Shown: positions 23,601 to 33,839 of the stretch, in pieces
How the letters are laid out: the number at the start of each line of letters is the position of its first letter
How positions within the stretch are numbered: position 1 is the stretch's first letter
From: Hermodice carunculata
Lineage: Eukaryota > Annelida > Polychaeta > Eunicida > Amphinomidae
Assembly: GCA_964020975.1 (NCBI GenBank)
Contig: OZ026613.1
Coordinates: forward strand, 60,207,668-60,271,667
DNA: 64,000 nucleotides
Direction of reading: 5' to 3'
The notes under the pieces: model-generated
Seen by the model: only the letters and a program-made list of their open reading frames with translations
Databases searched by the model: none
What the model was told of the DNA's origin: nothing
Translations under genes and position numbers: made by a program

Positions 23601-25200
23601 TGGAAGTTGTTTCCTAAACATATACCACATGCAGCTATGTCTTCTCAGTTTTAATAGCTTATCTATATCGTGTCAATATCCTTCCAGCCTCATTGTGTGT
23701 ATGCTCTCATCCTACTGAAGATATGGAATATTACCTTTTGTAAGTTCACTGTGCAAAGGGTCCGTCTACTGAACACTGCGTGTCACTTACTTGTGCCAGG
23801 TGTAAATCTGACTCAAATAGTTCAGTGCTCTGGTGATATTTTATTAAATATTCTGTTGAAAGATAGTGAGGATTTGCCAGACACTGATAATGTGTTCATC
23901 TTTTGGGCTGTTCAGACATTCATATCAGAATCTAGACATTTTATTTACTAATTTGGTATATGATCTAATTATAAGTCTCCATTATTTGGCATCAAGTGTT
24001 TTATTCCTGTACAAGCTGTGAATTTACTCTTCTGTTCTCATCCAGTGTGTATTGTATATATTCCTGTGTGTCCTTTAATGTACTGGAAAGCCTCCAGATT
24101 AGTCTCTGTATACTATTAGGCAATCCAGAGAAAATAAATATGTTTATAATAAACTTCAGGCCTGTCATGGGCAACAAAATTCTTGTGCAAATAAAGTTAT
24201 ATTCCTGTGCGAATAGGGCAAATTTCTTCACAAAAGTGCCATAACACTCCAAGTCCTTCACTTTGAACAAAAATAAATCTTTCTGCTTTTGGGACCTTTA
24301 ATCATGGAAATGTCATTTTCAGTAGACTAGCCATAAACTGTCTGTCTTGTCGAAAATCAAAGTAACAGCATATGCAAAGTATTCAATAATAGGGAGGGTG
24401 TGGAAATTCCTATGATCCTGTTTTCCAGGACAAGTGAAATCCTTTTGAGGACAAGTAACTTTCAGAATTTGTTTGTCCTATGGACAAGTACTCTTAATTG
24501 GCAAAATTCACAACATGTTAAATTTGCAAGTTTCTTGGCGTAACAGACACACAAAATCACTGTATGACATAATGATTTCCATCAAAACATGCTCCTTCAA
24601 ACCAAAACTTGGGCACACTTCATTACAATTAGGGAGGACAAGCGAAAATTTTGTGTCACTTGTCCTGCAGACGAGTAAGTTCAAAACAATTTTTTCACTC
24701 GGATAGGACAGTATTTGTGGCTTACAAGATATTGACATAGTATGTATGGAGATTGAGTAAACTGTTTACTCCATACAGTATACCGTTCTCCAAATAGCTA
24801 AGTATACGATGTAGAAAACAGCAGTATATGTAGCTTTCAAGTTTTGAGCTGATCAACAAGAAGTAACAAAATACAAGAGGACTGTGTTAACAGGCCATCC
24901 TCAGCTAACCTTGACATTCAACCTGTTTTAAGTACCACTCTGGTCTAGGGGATGAGGATTTTGGAGAGGAAGTAAAAAATGTGACTTTCCATTGCAACAA
25001 TGGGATGTGCTTGGCTATCAAATCAGGGATGAGCATGAACTCGCAGCCACCATGGACCAACTGGCACAAAGGCTCACAGACTAGTGGAATCAAATCCCCC
25101 AGTTTGAGATCACTAAACTGCCAAGCAGCATGCCAAGGTGGATCCAAGCTTGCTGACAGAAGGGTGGTGCTCACACCCGCTATTGATGCATGCAGCCTTC
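23601..25200. other. Intronic sequence, nothing recognised
   Basis: A 'ggacaagt' motif recurs in both orientations between 24430 and 24710 (for example 'aggacaagtgaaat' and 'gtgtcacttgtcct'), hinting at a foldback repeat of about 280 bp. No coding exon is supported. Confidence 0.3.
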
Positions 25201-25201
25201 C

Positions 25202-25275
<74 letters not shown>

Positions 25276-25276
25276 C
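25201..25276. repeat. CAA trinucleotide microsatellite
   Basis: About 25 uninterrupted CAA units. It gives polyGln, polyThr and polyAsn frames on + and polyLeu/polyVal on -, none flanked by conserved coding sequence. A poly-T run follows at about 25411-25432. Confidence 0.93.
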
Positions 25277-25432
25277 CGAAAAGGTCCTTTCAAGGGCCGC
25301 CATTTTCCTCCCAAAGGAGATGTGAAAACCAGTGGTAGAATAAAGTAAACAAACTCCCCACACACATCCTCATAACATGTGCATAATGTTGAACAAGGGG
25401 ATGGCATCCTTTTTTTTTTTTTTTTTTTTTTT

Positions 25433-26559
25433 ATTTTCCACAGCAGTATATTGACATCACCATGAAATTTAATGTCTTTTGGTTGTGTTTAATTACAAAT
25501 TGTGGTCAACACATCAGATGCCCTATGCATATTTCTCCAAGTCACATCAAAAATGATGTCATGGGGGCTTGGTGTAAGCAGTAACTGGGAAAAGCTGTGG
25601 AACAGGCCCCATATTTAGTAACCTTGGAAAAAAAATTGTTAAACAAGGCAAGTAAGCTCATTTCCCCGTAATGTTGAGGATGAATGGCTCAATGGAGTAT
25701 AGTTGATGTCTAGTGTTTCTCTCTTTCTCCAAGTGTAGCACTTTAGGTGCATTCCAGGAGTTGAGGTTATTGGATATATTCCAACACTTGGATTTGCAAG
25801 TTAAGTCTGTCATGTCCTGGAAGGGAAATTAACATCTGCCAAATGAAGGGTTAGAAGTGCATTTTTTTGTCTCAGTGGTTAAAGTGTTGATGCACGCTGT
25901 CTTTGCAAGGTTGGTCCCACATAGTGTTTTTTGCAGATATTGTGGGTGAGAAGATCAACAAAGTTTGAACACTCAAGTGCTGCAGATTTCATAAGGGACC
26001 ATGTAAGTCCTACATGTATATGCCTGTGAACTCATGACTGGCCCACTTTTATGGAGACAAGTGCAGTATCTGCAGTTGTTGAGTGAACATGTTTTTGTGT
26101 ATAGAACGTGAGATTCCTGGGTTCTGAGGTCAGTTTTTATTTCACCAGATCCTAAAGCTGACCAGTACATCTTTGATGTTCTGTGTATGTTTAGAACCTA
26201 TTAGTGCACTGTACATGACAATCAAATTAACCACACCTCAGTGAGATGAGCTTTCTTAACAACCCCACTGGCAAACTGCATGATCAATGTGTTGCCAGGG
26301 TGCAGCATACATAATGGTCCCTGTAAAACCTGCAGGCACACACAGGTCTTCACTGCAAGTCAACTCACCCCAAGCACTCCATGGTCTTGGAGGCCCCACA
26401 GCCAACTCGTCTGGATCAAATGTATCTGCAGTAGACCTTAGAATTTTGTGGAATATACAACCATCTACAAAATTGGAAGTCATTATGAAGCCAGGTATCC
26501 TCAATGACCAAAAAAAAAAAAAAAAAAAAGGCTAAAATACACAAAGTCAACTACATACA
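25433..26559. other. Intronic sequence with a poly-A run
   Basis: No gene recognised. A run of about 20 A at 26511-26530 follows a short non-repetitive block and could be the tail of a + strand retroposed fragment, but no body could be identified. Confidence 0.3.
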
Positions 26560-27350
26560 CATGCAGAGATTCCAGGAACTGGCAGTAGGTGACAGAAGTT
26601 TTCAGTGATAAAAATATATTACTCTGATCACACATTACATGCTGTGGATCAAAACTTATGCCATGTATTGAAGGCCTTCCACAGTAGGAATATCAGTGTA
26701 CAGTGACCATGTGACTGTAACGGTACATCTAAAGTTACAAGGAGAGTGTTTACTGGTAAGGGTTCAAGGGATTCCATTTTCTTCACAAAATCTGTGGTGT
26801 CCTCAATGTAGCTAGCAACATGTTTGTCAGTAGCAGTATTAGATCAGCAAAGGTCAATATTCTTCTTTGGCACTGAAGATTTAATGATGACCATGCAGGA
26901 AGCAAGATGGCACCTTTGGGGATTTCTGATTAAAAAGCAGGTACTCTTGGCTCTTTTATGTGAAAATGTTCTCGTACATCTTTCTGCTGACGTTGTAATT
27001 GTCTTGCCTGCCTGCCAATGTTATCTGTATTTGTGACTTGTGGTAAGAAGTTAAAAAAATTATCTGTGTACAGTGATCTTCTTTTGACAATTGTTTTAGG
27101 CTTCTGCTGTGTAATCCATCAATTATGTTGCAGTTGCTCAGCCAATGTCCAATTTCTTTATCACTATATCATGTATGTGTAGGTTGGTTTTGTGGGGATA
27201 TTGAATGAAAATGGACATACAATGATCTCTGGTCCCATTATATATCTGGATTGTCATGCTAGATGCACTCAATCCATGCCTAATGTGAGCACTGAAACTG
27301 CTCAAACAATAGGGTAACTGCAAATGTTGAATCTAATTATATTAGGCTGG
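26560..27350 (-). mobile_element. Penelope-like element fragment
   Basis: Read on the - strand, 26840-26700 encodes 'VASYIEDTTDFVKKMESLEP' followed by LPVNTLLVTLDV and, in a shifted frame, a YT-x-IPT-EGLQY stretch. This matches the Penelope RT segment (I-x-D-T-x-D-F..L..L......LvTlDVssLYTNIP...G). The flanking sequence is too decayed to place. Only a small part of the RT remains and it is frame-disrupted. Confidence 0.5.
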
Positions 27351-28860
27351 AAAAAATTTATGGTAACTTTTGGTTCTTCTACCAACTCTGTGTGGAAGGC
27401 CCTGACCTCAAAAACATTTCTCTAAGGGGAGGGGGGTGTAACTTGTAATTACCAGCCAAAAGAAAAAAAGAATCTGACACATATGGAATGGAGTATAGGT
27501 CACTTTAATTACTCAAATGATTCAGTTGGTGAATGGAATTTTAAGTCATGTCCAAAATAATTTTTGCCCCAACCGGAAACCAGGAATAATTTTTGTCACC
27601 TAATATTCAACGTGAAAGATAAAAGTTTACTCTACATAATTGCTACAAAAAAAATAAAATAAAATAAAAAAAATAAATTCATGTTTACTTTTCAGCGAAG
27701 CAGTGCAAAGGTATTTTTCTTGGAAACTTTATTTGCTGTAACCTGTGACTCCCCTTGATCATGGGATGTACCCATGGCAAAACTGAAAAGTGGAAATAAT
27801 GAACGCGGTCCATATGACAAGTAGGAGGTAATTCTCTATTTTCCTTTTTACGTAAAAAGAAAGAAAAATCCTAGCTTCCTGGTCACCTTTTTTATGTAAA
27901 CAGAAAGAAAAATCCTAGCTTCCTGGTCACCAGAAGACCCTCTCCCCCCCATCCTGGGCTAAAGCATACCACTGCAGCACAAGAAATGAAAGTTACATAT
28001 CATTTAGAGATTTGCAAAGTTATTTCATTTTAAAAGTTATTTTATTTCAAAAGTTAGTGTATGGCAGTACAAGTTTAGTAACAGTCATTTATTAGGGACT
28101 CGTGACGCTTCAAGTACTGATAACAGATCAATTGAACGATTTTCATATCTTGTGCTGTGGATGGCCCTGTGATAAACGTTATGGAACAAAGGGGTTTCTT
28201 CCTGAATTTGTTCAATAAATCTCACTTTATTTATGTTTTATAGTTGAGGCAGTTGTCTATCACTAAGTAGCTGTAGGAAGTGATGGACTCACCCATTGGT
28301 GAGCAATGGAAACTATACTTAAGGAAAGGAAAGAAAAAGAAAACTGAAAGCTATCTCTAGAAATGCAGCACACAATATTCTGAGATTTATTGTCTTCATC
28401 CAGGCATTAAACTTTAAAGATAAAACTTGTAGCTTGAAAGTTTTTTTAAATTTGAAGAAGGAAAAATGTGTTTTTACTCCATTATCTATCTGTCATCATG
28501 GATTGGTGATGAACCTATTAACCCGTTCCCTCTGAAACTGGCTGGTAGTTAAATATTGTCTGGCCGGTGGTTTTTTTTTTGTTTTGTTTTGTTTTTTGTT
28601 TGTTTGTTTTTAGTTCAATAGTAATGAAAAACAGTTTGAATGAAAATTGTGGATATGACCTATGTCAACAGCTTTCTTTTGCGTGGGTTGGGTGCTTGGG
28701 CTCTTAGCACCTGACCCATATCAGGGAAAGTTCTTGACTCAGTCCTAATTCAAGGCAGTAATGTTCAATGTTATGAACTGAAGAAGCAGCTACAAAAATC
28801 TTGCAGCTACTCACATGATGCAGCCCCGTGTACATATTTTCATGGCAGAAATACCATTTT
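27351..28860. other. Intronic sequence, nothing recognised apart from a short duplication
   Basis: No coding exon is supported. The block includes the short tandem duplication at 27845-27931 and simple T/G tracts near 28572-28610. Confidence 0.35.
27845..27931. repeat. Tandem duplication of about 45 bp
   Basis: The phrase 'agaaagaaaaatcctagctt' followed by 'cctggtcacc' occurs twice in a row, preceded each time by 'ttttacgtaaa' or 'ttttatgtaaa'. Confidence 0.8.
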
Positions 28861-30665
28861 TAGCTCAGCTGAGCTTATAGGAAGGTCAGTTGTCCGTGGT
28901 CTGTCCACCCACAATTCACATTTTGACGTCTTCTCCAAAACCACTGGCCAGATTTACCTCAAACTTGGTGGGAATGTCCCTTGGGTGGAGATCTACCAAT
29001 TTTAATCAAATGGTCACAGTCCAGTGATTTTTGGATTTTTAGCAATGCTGACCAAAGGTCGCAGAGCTTATGCAACCGCTCATGTCTGTCCATCCGTCCA
29101 TCCACTCTCTTACTTCACGATCATTGTTAGTATATAAGTGTAAAATAAATAGCGTTATAACTTTGTTGCATAAACTACAACACAAAGGTTGTAAAAACAA
29201 CTACACAAAACTCTGTTGAAATGTTTCCAGAGATATGACCAAATACCTAATAAATACAACACTAACTCAAAAACATTTGTCAAATTGTGTCAAGATGGAG
29301 TTTGAAATGACAAAGTATAGTCCTCAGAGTGTGTAGAGTGGTAAGAGCTGAAAAGTGTTTTAAGATGTAAAATTATATATTTGGTAAAGTAATTAGATTA
29401 GACTTGCCAAATTTATATGATATATAGACCATGGCCAAAGGTAGAATGTTATGTAATATCAGTGTTCAGTGACCTTGACCTACTTTTGTGAGGTCACCAT
29501 GCCTGTAAAGTTGAAAAGGGGATTTTGTAATGGTCGGGTGTAGCTTGGACATCAATGGCAATGTCAGCACAGCACCAGGCAGACATATGGGCCTCTTTTA
29601 CATATATTACATAATCTGACTGCCTTGATCTTCTGTCCCAAGGTCACTGAGGACATGAAGTTAAGGGCTCACTCATTGTTGTCAAGTGGCACATGCAACA
29701 ATATTCATCACAGGAGTTGCACAAACTAGCTATGATTACATGTGGAGTGAAGTGCCATCTGGTAGACAATTTTTACATTAAATGTACATAAGCTTTATAT
29801 GTTCAAAAGCCACTTGAGGACTCACAACTCTGAAATAAACAGGTGCAATATAGCCACGGTGCCAGCAGAGCATGAGACCCACGGGCCTCCTGTTTATGAT
29901 TTTTTTTTTGGTTCACTTTTTGCCAAATATTAAAAATCTTCTCTGAAACTGGTTTGCCAATTGCTTAGGGAGACTTCTGTGGACTCTCAGACCTTCATTT
30001 GTGCAGCAGGTGGTGCTGTGATTTTTTCAAATAGTTTTTTATGTAAAAAAGTGTGTTTTTGCTTTTGTCAACTTCTTCTCCAAAACCATCATTCTCATTA
30101 TGCTGAAACTTGGTGGAAATGTTCCTTGTAGAAGGGCCCAGCAAAGCTGTTCACAATGTGGTGTTGCTGTGAATTCCTGATTTTTAATGAATTTTTCAAT
30201 TTGAGTACTTGTCAGTTAATGCATACAGTCCTATTGATTACTTTGTAAGTGAATGGGGATTGCAATGGTAATTCACATTTGGGACTTCTGCTCCAAAACC
30301 ATTGTGCAGATTCATGTCAAACTTGGTGGGGATGTACCTTGGGTGAGTCTCTACCAATTTTGTTAAAATGGTCACGCCCAGTGATTTCTGGATTCTTTTA
30401 AAAAAAATTTTGGTTCAATTTTTGGCCAAAATCTTAAAAAAATATTCTCCAAAAGTGCAGGCCAATTGTTACCAAATTGCTCAGGGAGACTTCTGGGACC
30501 TTGCAATTGAGACCTTAATTTGTCCAACAGGTGGCATTGTGATTTTTCAAATATTTTTTTATGCTAAAAAGAGTGTTTTTACTGTTTTGGACCTCTTCTC
30601 CAAAATTGTCTGTCAGATTATGCTGAAACTTGGTGGAAATGTTCATTGTAGCAGGGTCTTTGGAT
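28861..30665 (+). repeat. R1 repeat, tandem copies with R2 nested inside
   Basis: Opens with TAGCTCAGCTGAGCTTATAG at 28861. The R1 text runs to about 29040, is interrupted, resumes at about 29898 ('ttggttcactttttgccaaa') and repeats from 30269 ('aattcacatttgggacttct'). Without the insert the monomer is about 500 bp. No coding capacity is supported for the open frame at 30368-30667. Confidence 0.6.
29041..29897 (+). repeat. R2 repeat inserted in R1
   Basis: Starts near 'gctgaccaaaggtcgcagag' with a 'gtctgtccatccgtccatcc' stretch and ends near 'gcatgagacccacgggcc'. A second copy with the same opening ('ctgaccatagattgcagagt') begins near 32930. About 857 bp, non-coding. Confidence 0.5.
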
Positions 30666-30954
30666 GACAGCAAACAATGGTATCATTTGAACATTATAGT
30701 CACACCTCTGTGGTCACTGCTTTTGTGCAAATTTCTGTCCTCTTGGATGGCTCAGGCCTAGGTTTCTACTTACCTGCATGCATTTTTTTGTGATACATGT
30801 ACTAACATCATGTAGTGGGACTGAACGGAACTATGTGGTACAGTATTCTGATCAATTCATAATTGTCCAGTGAATAGATTAAATGTAGTCAGGTCTAGTT
30901 CTTATCTGAAAACCAGGATATGATGGATAGGATTACAGACAACACACAAGACAA

Positions 30955-31690
30955 AGTAGAGTGATTGTCTCTTGTTGTTTGCCCATTCCCCTGTAAGTGA
31001 AACTGAAAGTATATTTTAAATTGGCACTGGGAATTCCATATTTTCTGAAAAGCAGTGGGCTTCCTATGCAGATTATGATCCATGTTTATTTTTACTGTCT
31101 GTCTTTGGAGTGCAAATATAAAAAAAAGCATAGAAACAAATGCAAAGATTTTGGGATTTTCCACTGTCATTGTGGCCTATGTATAGGTGGTATATTGTAA
31201 TGTTCTGCATGACATCAACTGTAGTAGGTCATAGACCACATAGATGTATACACGCTGTGCTGGTTACGTATTGTAAAGAGGTCACAACAAAAGCTCATTG
31301 GGTTTTGTGGAGCTTGGTTGCAAAGGGAAACTGGAACTGTATAGACTACATTTTACACCTGATGTAGGGGAATAAAATCTGAATGACACTTTGGGATGAA
31401 TGATCATTCTGTCATGTACATGTATATATAAACATGATAAACTAAGTGCTGCACACATACCTCTGTATGTGGGCACCTCTCCAAAGTGCGCACTTCCTTA
31501 CAGTGGGCACTTTTCTTTGGTCCCGTTTCATTTTTCCTATTAACTACATTATAAAGCCACCCATGTAAATTGGGCACCTCCCTAATCTGGGCATTGGGCA
31601 CCTTAAACAGGTACCAAAATCTGTTAAAGTGGAGTGATTGTCTCTTGTTACATGCCCATTTCCCAGTAAGTGAAACTGAAAGAATGTTTT
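30955..31690 (+). repeat. 60-bp segment present twice, about 670 bp apart
   Basis: The phrase 'gagtgattgtctcttgtt', then 'gcccatt', then 'gtaagtgaaactgaaag' occurs at about 30959-31011 and 31632-31682. The sequence between the copies is unique or belongs to the MITE-like fragment at 31459-31612. The origin is unclear. Confidence 0.5.
31459..31612. mobile_element. MITE-like fragment ('gtgggcacctc' family)
   Basis: Repeats 'gtgggcacctctcc', 'agtgggcacttttct' and 'tgggcacctccctaat'. Related to 32486-32623. Termini are not clear. Confidence 0.4.
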
Positions 31691-32105
31691 ATTTGGTTCA
31701 ATAAATATTTTACTTTGTAACAGTGTTATTTTTTGCATCAGGATATGCAAACTTTAACTTTTAATTCTTCAAGTGTCATTTTTCTATCAGTGCTTACCAC
31801 CTAATATAATCCCCCTATCATGACAGAATACAGTACATGTACAGGCCAGCATCAACAGAGCATCAAAGCATAACAGTTGTTTTAGTCCACAGGAACTTTT
31901 GACGGCTTGGTGTATTAACCATAAGATTAAGGTACCACAGTGGAGAGAACAATTTACTCTACTGGAAAGCAAGTTGATGTGTGGATGAGTGTCAGCTCAG
32001 TGATTTGCACAACCTTGCCGTTTGATACTTTGATGTGTCTGCTGGTAATCACTGAGTGGGGACCTGTTCTTCATAAGTAGTCTATTGACTTTCTTTTTCT
32101 ACATA

Positions 32106-32323
32106 CTGTAGTTCTAGAATTTTTCGCACTCGACTTAATTTCGCGCTTTTCGTGCTAGTACTCGTTATGTGAAAATAAGATGCGCCAAAATTAATGAGCC
32201 TAATGAAAGATTATATATAGACAAGCCATGATGCACGAAATTAAAATATGCAAATATTTTCTAATTTACAGAAAAACAAGTTTGCGAGAAATTAACCACA
32301 CACGAAAATATCTAGAACTACAG
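32106..32323. mobile_element. Palindromic MITE, CTGTAGTTCTAG termini, TA target
   Basis: CTGTAGTTCTAGAA at the left and a CTAGAACTACAG right end are inverted repeats flanked by TA (32104-32105 and 32324-32325). The interior is rich in 'aatttcgcgc' and 'gcgaaa' segments in both orientations. A second copy is at 47749-47965. The TA target suggests Tc1/mariner-superfamily mobilisation (inference). Confidence 0.75.
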
Positions 32324-32485
32324 TAGTACATGTAGTTGATGCTCATTTGTTTTTTTTTTTTTTCAAGAAATAAAGGCAAAATGTTGAAAAAAAATGCTTT
32401 TCTCATTTGTTTCATTTGGGATTAAGATACATGTATCTTATACATGTATATATAAATATACATGTAGATGTACATGCATATGTAT

Positions 32486-32623
32486 AGCCTCTCCCTTTTC
32501 TTTGTTGCTTATCCACACAACCCAAAATGGCCGACTTTCTGTAAAGTGGGCACCTCCCTGAAGTGGGCATTTTGCTCTGGTCGCAAGGGTGCCCACTTCA
32601 CGGAGGCTACGGAGGTTTCACTG
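32486..32623. mobile_element. MITE of the 'gtgggcacctc' family
   Basis: The right end is GGCTACGGAGGTTTCACTG, followed by TATA. It contains 'gtgggcacctccctgaagtg' and, inverted, 'gggtgcccacttcacggagg'. The left end is poorly defined. Confidence 0.5.
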
Positions 32624-32916
32624 TATATATTATTGACAATCTTCAGCAAGATGAGTGTCTAAGAATGATGCAATTGAATTGTATGGGCAACGAGGTGACC
32701 TGAGTTGACATAGAAATAATGACTGTCTTTAATCCACGCTGGATAAAATGATTAATGCTAACTGGCAAATTTCATTAAATAAATGTGCGACATAAAAGTA
32801 TAAATATTTGCAATATCACTTGAATTAATGACATGTTCATCTTTACATTATAAACCAGTTAATCAGATTATTTATATATTATGTGTATTTCGTTTTATTT
32901 CATTTCATTTTGGGGT

Positions 32917-33330
32917 CATTTTGTAGGTCAGCTGACCATAGATTGCAGAGTTTATGTGAACACTTGTCTGTCTGTCCATAAACTTTTGCTTGTATATCTA
33001 TCTGTGTACTAGTGCCTTGCAACTTTTTGTTGTCTTGTTCTATATGTACAAGATGCCCTAATATAGGCTGGTGAGCCTGTCGGCCAATTGCTTTTTGAAT
33101 AAAATACCTTTAAACCAAACTTTTGCTTGTGGATGTGATACAATCCATAGTGTTCAATTTAGCCCTATATAACTTTCAGGACTTGTTAAGTGTATGAAAA
33201 CCCAGATCAAAGGCACTACATTTGACATGTTGAGAAATAAGACGGCTAACAATATCAAACGTACATAAATGTGTATCATATATAAATGTTTGATGTAATA
33301 CCTTGACCTACTTTCTCAAGGTCATACAGG
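32917..33330 (+). repeat. R2 repeat, second copy
   Basis: 'ctgaccatagattgcagagt', then a 'gtgaacacttgtctgtctgt' stretch, as in the copy at 29041. It ends near 'ccttgacctactttctcaag', a phrase also at 29470. Confidence 0.4.
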
Positions 33331-33481
33331 GAAGACTTCTCAGGATTTTTTTTTTTTTTTGGGTTATAGTCATTATGGTTGGCTTTGTGCACATGTATCA
33401 ATATACTGCTATGGGAATATTATACAGACAAATGTCTATGATGTGTAGAGTCACGGTGGTGCCACTGGTGGTAATAAGTAG

Positions 33482-33769
33482 TGTTGAGAATTGTCAGTAA
33501 GGTTGAAATTAGTACTGAGTTGAGTTAAGTTGAGATAAGTAAATTGTTGATCCTGTTGACAGTATAGCTGTGTGTAAGCTAGTTTGTGCTGCCATCTGTT
33601 GTGTACTTGTGTAACAAGAAAGCTCAGGCTTGTGGAGATCTCCAGTTCTGGAGGGAGGAAAATAAAGGAGTTCCAGTTTCTGTGAAGACAGCTGAGTCAG
33701 TTGTGTTTTCAAGAGTCCCCTTTTGAGAAGAAATACTGACAGCAATGTTAGACAAGTGTGTTGTCAACA
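33482..33769 (+). repeat. 5' LTR of the BEL/Pao element
   Basis: 288 bp with TG...CA ends and a 6-bp inverted terminal pair TGTTGA/TCAACA. AATAAA at 33661-33666 is the likely polyadenylation signal, and a polypurine/pyrimidine 'ggagggaggaaaataaagga' stretch surrounds it. No clear TATA box is seen. Confidence 0.95.
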
Positions 33770-33772
33770 TTA

Positions 33773-33790
33773 TGGTGCCGAAACCCGGGA
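33773..33790 (+). other. Primer binding site, tRNA-Phe type
   Basis: TGGTGCCGAAACCCGGGA lies three bases after the LTR. It is the exact complement of the last 18 nt (with CCA) of animal nuclear tRNA-Phe(GAA) as I recall its sequence (GCCGAAA acceptor stem). Confidence 0.85.
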
Positions 33791-33839
33791 ACTTATAATA
33801 ACTTTGTGCTGTCAGTAAGTGTGAAAAGGTGGAAATATA

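Noticed and set aside
24905-25407. PolyGln, polyThr and polyLeu/polyVal open frames as a possible repeat-rich protein
   Set aside because: All arise from the CAA array. The flanks have no domain, no splice context and no conservation I can recognise.
26256-26535. Reverse-strand 82-aa frame as a host exon
   Set aside because: No recognised domain. It overlaps a + strand frame of equal length and ends at a poly-A run.
33509-33745. 78-aa reverse-strand frame present twice (also 39755-39991)
   Set aside because: It lies wholly inside the two identical LTRs, so the duplication is explained by the element and not by a gene pair.
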